Of a DNA stretch of 64,000 bases, positions 60,450 through 64,000 are shown piece after piece (the first letter of the stretch is position 1; every line of letters begins with the position of its first letter). The notes under the pieces are model-generated. The model did not search any database. It had not been told where the DNA came from and was given only the letters and a program-made list of their open reading frames with translations. The stretch is taken from the NCBI GenBank assembly GCA_018697195.1, contig CM031878.1, forward strand, positions 67,263,331 to 67,327,330, given 5' to 3'. The position numbers were made by a program, and so were the translations under genes. Origin of the DNA: Certhia americana (Eukaryota > Chordata > Aves > Passeriformes > Certhiidae).

Positions 60450-63301
60450 GTAAATCTTAATTAGAACTTGAATAAAGACACTAAAATAGGAATCATCACT
60501 TAATTTTTAATAATGTAAAGGCTAGAATCTGATGAATGCATGCAGCATTACTCATTAAAGTTCCTTTGAAGATGCCATGCCCTAAGTCTCAGTTGTGCCA
60601 GTGTATCCATATGAGTTTATGGTGTGAAATAATCTCACATCTTGAGTATGGACTGGGATGCATAGTTCATACTGTAGATGACTTTCACACAGTAGCTACA
60701 GAAAAGATGTGCTCACAGTCTACCCATAGAGTTTTATGGGACCTTTATGTAAATAATGCCTGAGTGAAAACTGAATCTGTGTTTGTAAAGTCTACCCTGT
60801 CTTTTGTCCTGTGATATATTTATAGACATTTGTACTTATGCCAGACAGCTTTCAAAAGAACCTTACTTTTTCCAGACACCTATTCCATTGTATAAAATAC
60901 GCTTTACAGCTTTTTGTCTTTCTCCAGATGAAGGCAATTAGATGGGAATTATTCACAGGTATACTTGTGTTATTCTGTTTATCTACTCCACAATGACAAA
61001 ACCAAAATTCTTCTATGCAGACAAAGACATAAACAGGCCATAAAAAACCCAAACCAAACCAAAACAAAAAACTACATGCAAATCAAGCAGGAAAATTGGA
61101 AATTGTACAATGTAATTAAGAGCCATTTTAAATAGTTATTCATATGTTTAGTTGTATATTTTACATAGAGAAACTAAGTAACTGAAGCTCACAGTAATAA
61201 AACACACGGACAGCATAAAATTATATTTAAACAACCTTATACAGTGCAGGCTGAGCAAAAGACACGTTTGGTACATATTTTTGCAAAAAGACAGAATTTG
61301 ACTGTTACAGTAATTTATTCTTCATTACGGAAAAAGTGACTATAATGAATGTCACATAAAGCAAACTGAATGCTCTTTAGGGGAGGATCCTCAGCCTAAA
61401 TTAATTGCTTAGAAAACCTTTTCCACAAAGACGTTCTTGTTGCCTACCGGTAACTTTAATGGCATATCTCAATCTGATTCCAGACAAACACACTGAAAGG
61501 TCTCCTGTGCTTTACTGATGTGTCAAAAAAATAATCATTATTTTCAGAAGAACATTTTTTACATCTGTGTAGGTGCATCTCAAAATTTTATTTTAATTTT
61601 AATGGCTACAACTAATGATTGCTACCTGCTTGCCAAGGTTTTTTCATAGGTCACTCATACCTAAGAAATCATTCTGACATTATTGCATGCATAAATCCTC
61701 CATTAAACTTTGTAGAGAAAATTAGAACTTGTCTTTTTTAAAACGAAATATAATTAGGAAAAAACATCTAATTGTTTCTACTAGCTTATTTTGGAAAGAA
61801 ATGTGAAACAATTCAGGTTATTCCCTTATATTATTTTGGAGTTACACATCATTTTAAAATCCAGCATCACAATTTCTTGTCAGTATCACAAGGTTACAGT
61901 GATTCTTTGTTCATGTAGAGGCGGGATTATAGTTCTCATAATTTCCCTATTCAGCCATGTATTAAGTAATCCAAAATGCCTTACAGAAATGTAGTCCAGT
62001 CCACAAATCAAAATATATGATACCAATGTGAGAAATGTCTTGAAATGTTCAGAGATCATCTGCTATTCATGCCTGCTTTCCCATGGGTATGTTTAAAATG
62101 AATGCCAACTGGAAATGGAATGAAGATTCATTCATTTGTGATCCCATGACTAAAGTACTTTGCAGAAGCACAATTTCAAGTATGAATCAATATTTTTAAA
62201 AAAGTATACATTATACATGCCCCATTACCCAATTTAATTACACTTAATTTATTTTATAGATTAACATCTTTTTCAGTGTCTCATTCTGTCATAAATTGTG
62301 ACTTAAGGAAGTAAAACAGTACCTCTAAGACCTTTGTACACAGAAACTACTCTTTCCGTCATAAATGCAATAGCTTCTCTCATCCTCACTGAAAGGTTCA
62401 GTTTCATCACCACAGAAGAAAAGGTTGATAATGCCTATTTTTGACAGCCCTAGATACCACAACTCACTTAAAAAACATTTAATTTCAAGATGAATAGTTT
62501 ATTTCTATTAGATTAAAGGTAAATGTTCAGGCTTTTTAATAATATTTTTTTAAGCAAGCCTTACAATATGACCTTACATAAATTGTTCGTGGAATCTTTG
62601 GAAACCTTGGTAACATACTTAATTTCAAATCACTAACAGTTTCTTCTATAAAGATTTTTTTTTTTTTTAAGAATAGACTCAGCAAGGCTTTCTTGCAATT
62701 AAACTTTCTAAATAAATAAAAAATGTCTCCTAGTAGACAAGCTTCAGGTTTACTCTAAAATCTTGTGACTGCATTTAGAAGGATTTTTACCAAGAGAGGA
62801 GTTCATGGGAGAAGATACTAGGATCTAGTAGCTGCATGCAAGGTGCAGAAAAGGAAAGAAATTTTCAGCTCTGTTTTGGGAAAGGAAAATTCATAAGAGA
62901 GGGAATACCTTTTCTTCAAATTAGGCTGTATTTCCTTTCTCCTGCCTCATCCCAATGTCTTCTGCATTTTGACTTTGAGAACACCTTTATTGTTTTGCAC
63001 ATCATACACATCCTTGTTGTGGACTGTATCAGACCCAAGCACTGCTTTTCAGGCTGAAAGGATGAGCTTCCTAGAACTTTCTCTCAGGCTCCAAATCCAC
63101 AAGCCACCTTCTATAACCCAACAATATCTCACAAGGAGAAGGAAAATACTTTTCTTAAGCCACCTTCTCCTAGTTTTCTCCCACCCTCATATATCAAGTG
63201 TATATGATGACCTTCAATCACCTTCATTTCATTCCTTATCCCCATTATATTATGTACAAGTTGACAACTCACCACAGCATCAAAAGGAAAAGTAAAAATT
63301 G
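60450..63301. other. non-coding, no recognised feature
   Basis: Frames at 60536-60763, 60852-61067, 61791-61994 and 62836-63295 are unrecognised. A T run lies near 62656-62669. No repeat family identified. Confidence 0.5.
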
Positions 63302-63330
63302 GTTTGTTTGTTTGTTTGTTTGTTTGTTTT
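63302..63330. repeat. (GTTT)n microsatellite
   Basis: Seven GTTT units. The KQTNKQTN string in the minus-strand frame 63129-63395 is its translation. Confidence 0.95.
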
Positions 63331-64000
63331 AAGACTAGACAGTCAAAATACACACAGAAGGGAAAAAAAAACCCAATTTGATACTTGTGACACACGGTAT
63401 ATACAGTTTTGACTCAAAGGGCATGTTTCACACTTATAAAAAAGGATACTTCTGGGTGTTTCCTGTTTTTTTACAAAGTTTTAAAATAAGATTATCCTAA
63501 GTCAAACTGAAGATATTTAATGTACAGTTTAAAATAACTGTCCAATAAATAGAAATACAAATTATGCTCATTCTTATACATGTTTTTAAACTGGCAATAG
63601 CTACACCCAGGCAGTAAAGTTTCATTATTGGCAATGGAAAACTTAACACACAGCTGACAATGCATTAAACACACTATTTTTCATTGCCCTCCACTTACAT
63701 TTAAGAACTCAAACATTCCCTCTCCTATACAGGTCCTGTACAACTAGCAGCAAAACAGAATAAATCCTCTCATTTAAACCACTTTTATTCCTTTGATTTC
63801 AAAGTACTCTTCAAAGTCCTTGCCCAACTCACCAATGTATTTAAACTCATATCAGTGTCTCTGCCTGGGGGCTCAGAAGGAAGTGTTGGCAAGTAAGACA
63901 ACACAGTAGGAAATGCCTTTGCTAAGGCACAAACCTTTGAAGTTTCTGATACACCATTGCTATCAGCTGTCCTTTCTTATCACACTCCTCTTATAAAGAA
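63331..64000. other. non-coding to the window end
   Basis: No gene, repeat or RNA gene recognised. Confidence 0.5.

Noticed and set aside
1..64000. Bacterial, phage or plasmid system (operons, defence islands, toxin-antitoxin)
   Set aside because: No long dense coding, ribosome-binding sites or prokaryotic families; CR1, LTRs and microsatellites show vertebrate DNA.

Overview
The window looks like an AT-rich, gene-poor stretch of a bird genome, most likely a songbird (passerine). The evidence is the repeats: several 5'-truncated CR1 LINE copies with the avian 3' end (degenerate ATTCTATGATTC / ATTCTGTGATTC repeats), at least two solo LTRs of bird endogenous retroviruses with intact target-site duplications, and many microsatellites. 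The passerine assignment rests on recalled resemblance of the LTRs to songbird elements and is an inference. I found no protein-coding gene, tRNA, rRNA, CRISPR array, operon or bacterial or phage feature. The open frames are short, lack coding character, or lie in CR1, LTR or simple repeats. The window is therefore intergenic or a large intron.

Layout. 0-13.8 kb: mostly unique AT-rich DNA with GGTT, CCCTT, TTCTC (about 125 bp), AAAT, TA and CA simple repeats, a perfect 15-bp inverted repeat at 10660-10696, and an unexplained 106-codon frame at 9468-9788. 13.87-14.57 kb: a solo LTR on the minus strand flanked by the 6-bp duplication ccacag. 15.25-15.6 kb: a CR1 3' end. 20.5 kb: a purine tract with a 10-bp period. 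22.9-24.15 kb: the largest CR1, on the minus strand, with decayed reverse-transcriptase remnants. 25.8-26.3 kb: a candidate conserved non-coding element. 33.24-33.90 kb: a solo LTR flanked by the 5-bp duplication catga. 35.16-35.70 kb: a very old CR1-type remnant. 36.76-37.10 kb: a possible short LTR. 37.66 kb: a run of 48 T. 40.4 kb: a G/T tract with four G-runs. 46.855-46.864 kb: a 10-N assembly gap, followed by a CpG-rich, young-looking LTR related to the 14-kb one but in the opposite orientation. 48.5 kb: an LTR fragment. 50.6 kb: a TA/TG compound microsatellite. 51.0-51.5, 56.8-57.0, 57.4-57.5 and 60.4 kb: further CR1 pieces on both strands. 58-60 kb: low-repeat DNA with CNE-like composition.

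There is no set of cooperating genes to describe. The history visible here is repeated independent retroelement insertion into non-coding DNA, with retroviral insertions reduced to solo LTRs by LTR-LTR recombination. I did not find an undescribed biological system. The observations best worth checking are the gap-truncated LTR, the two LTRs with exact target-site duplications, the perfect inverted repeat and a few candidate conserved non-coding blocks.
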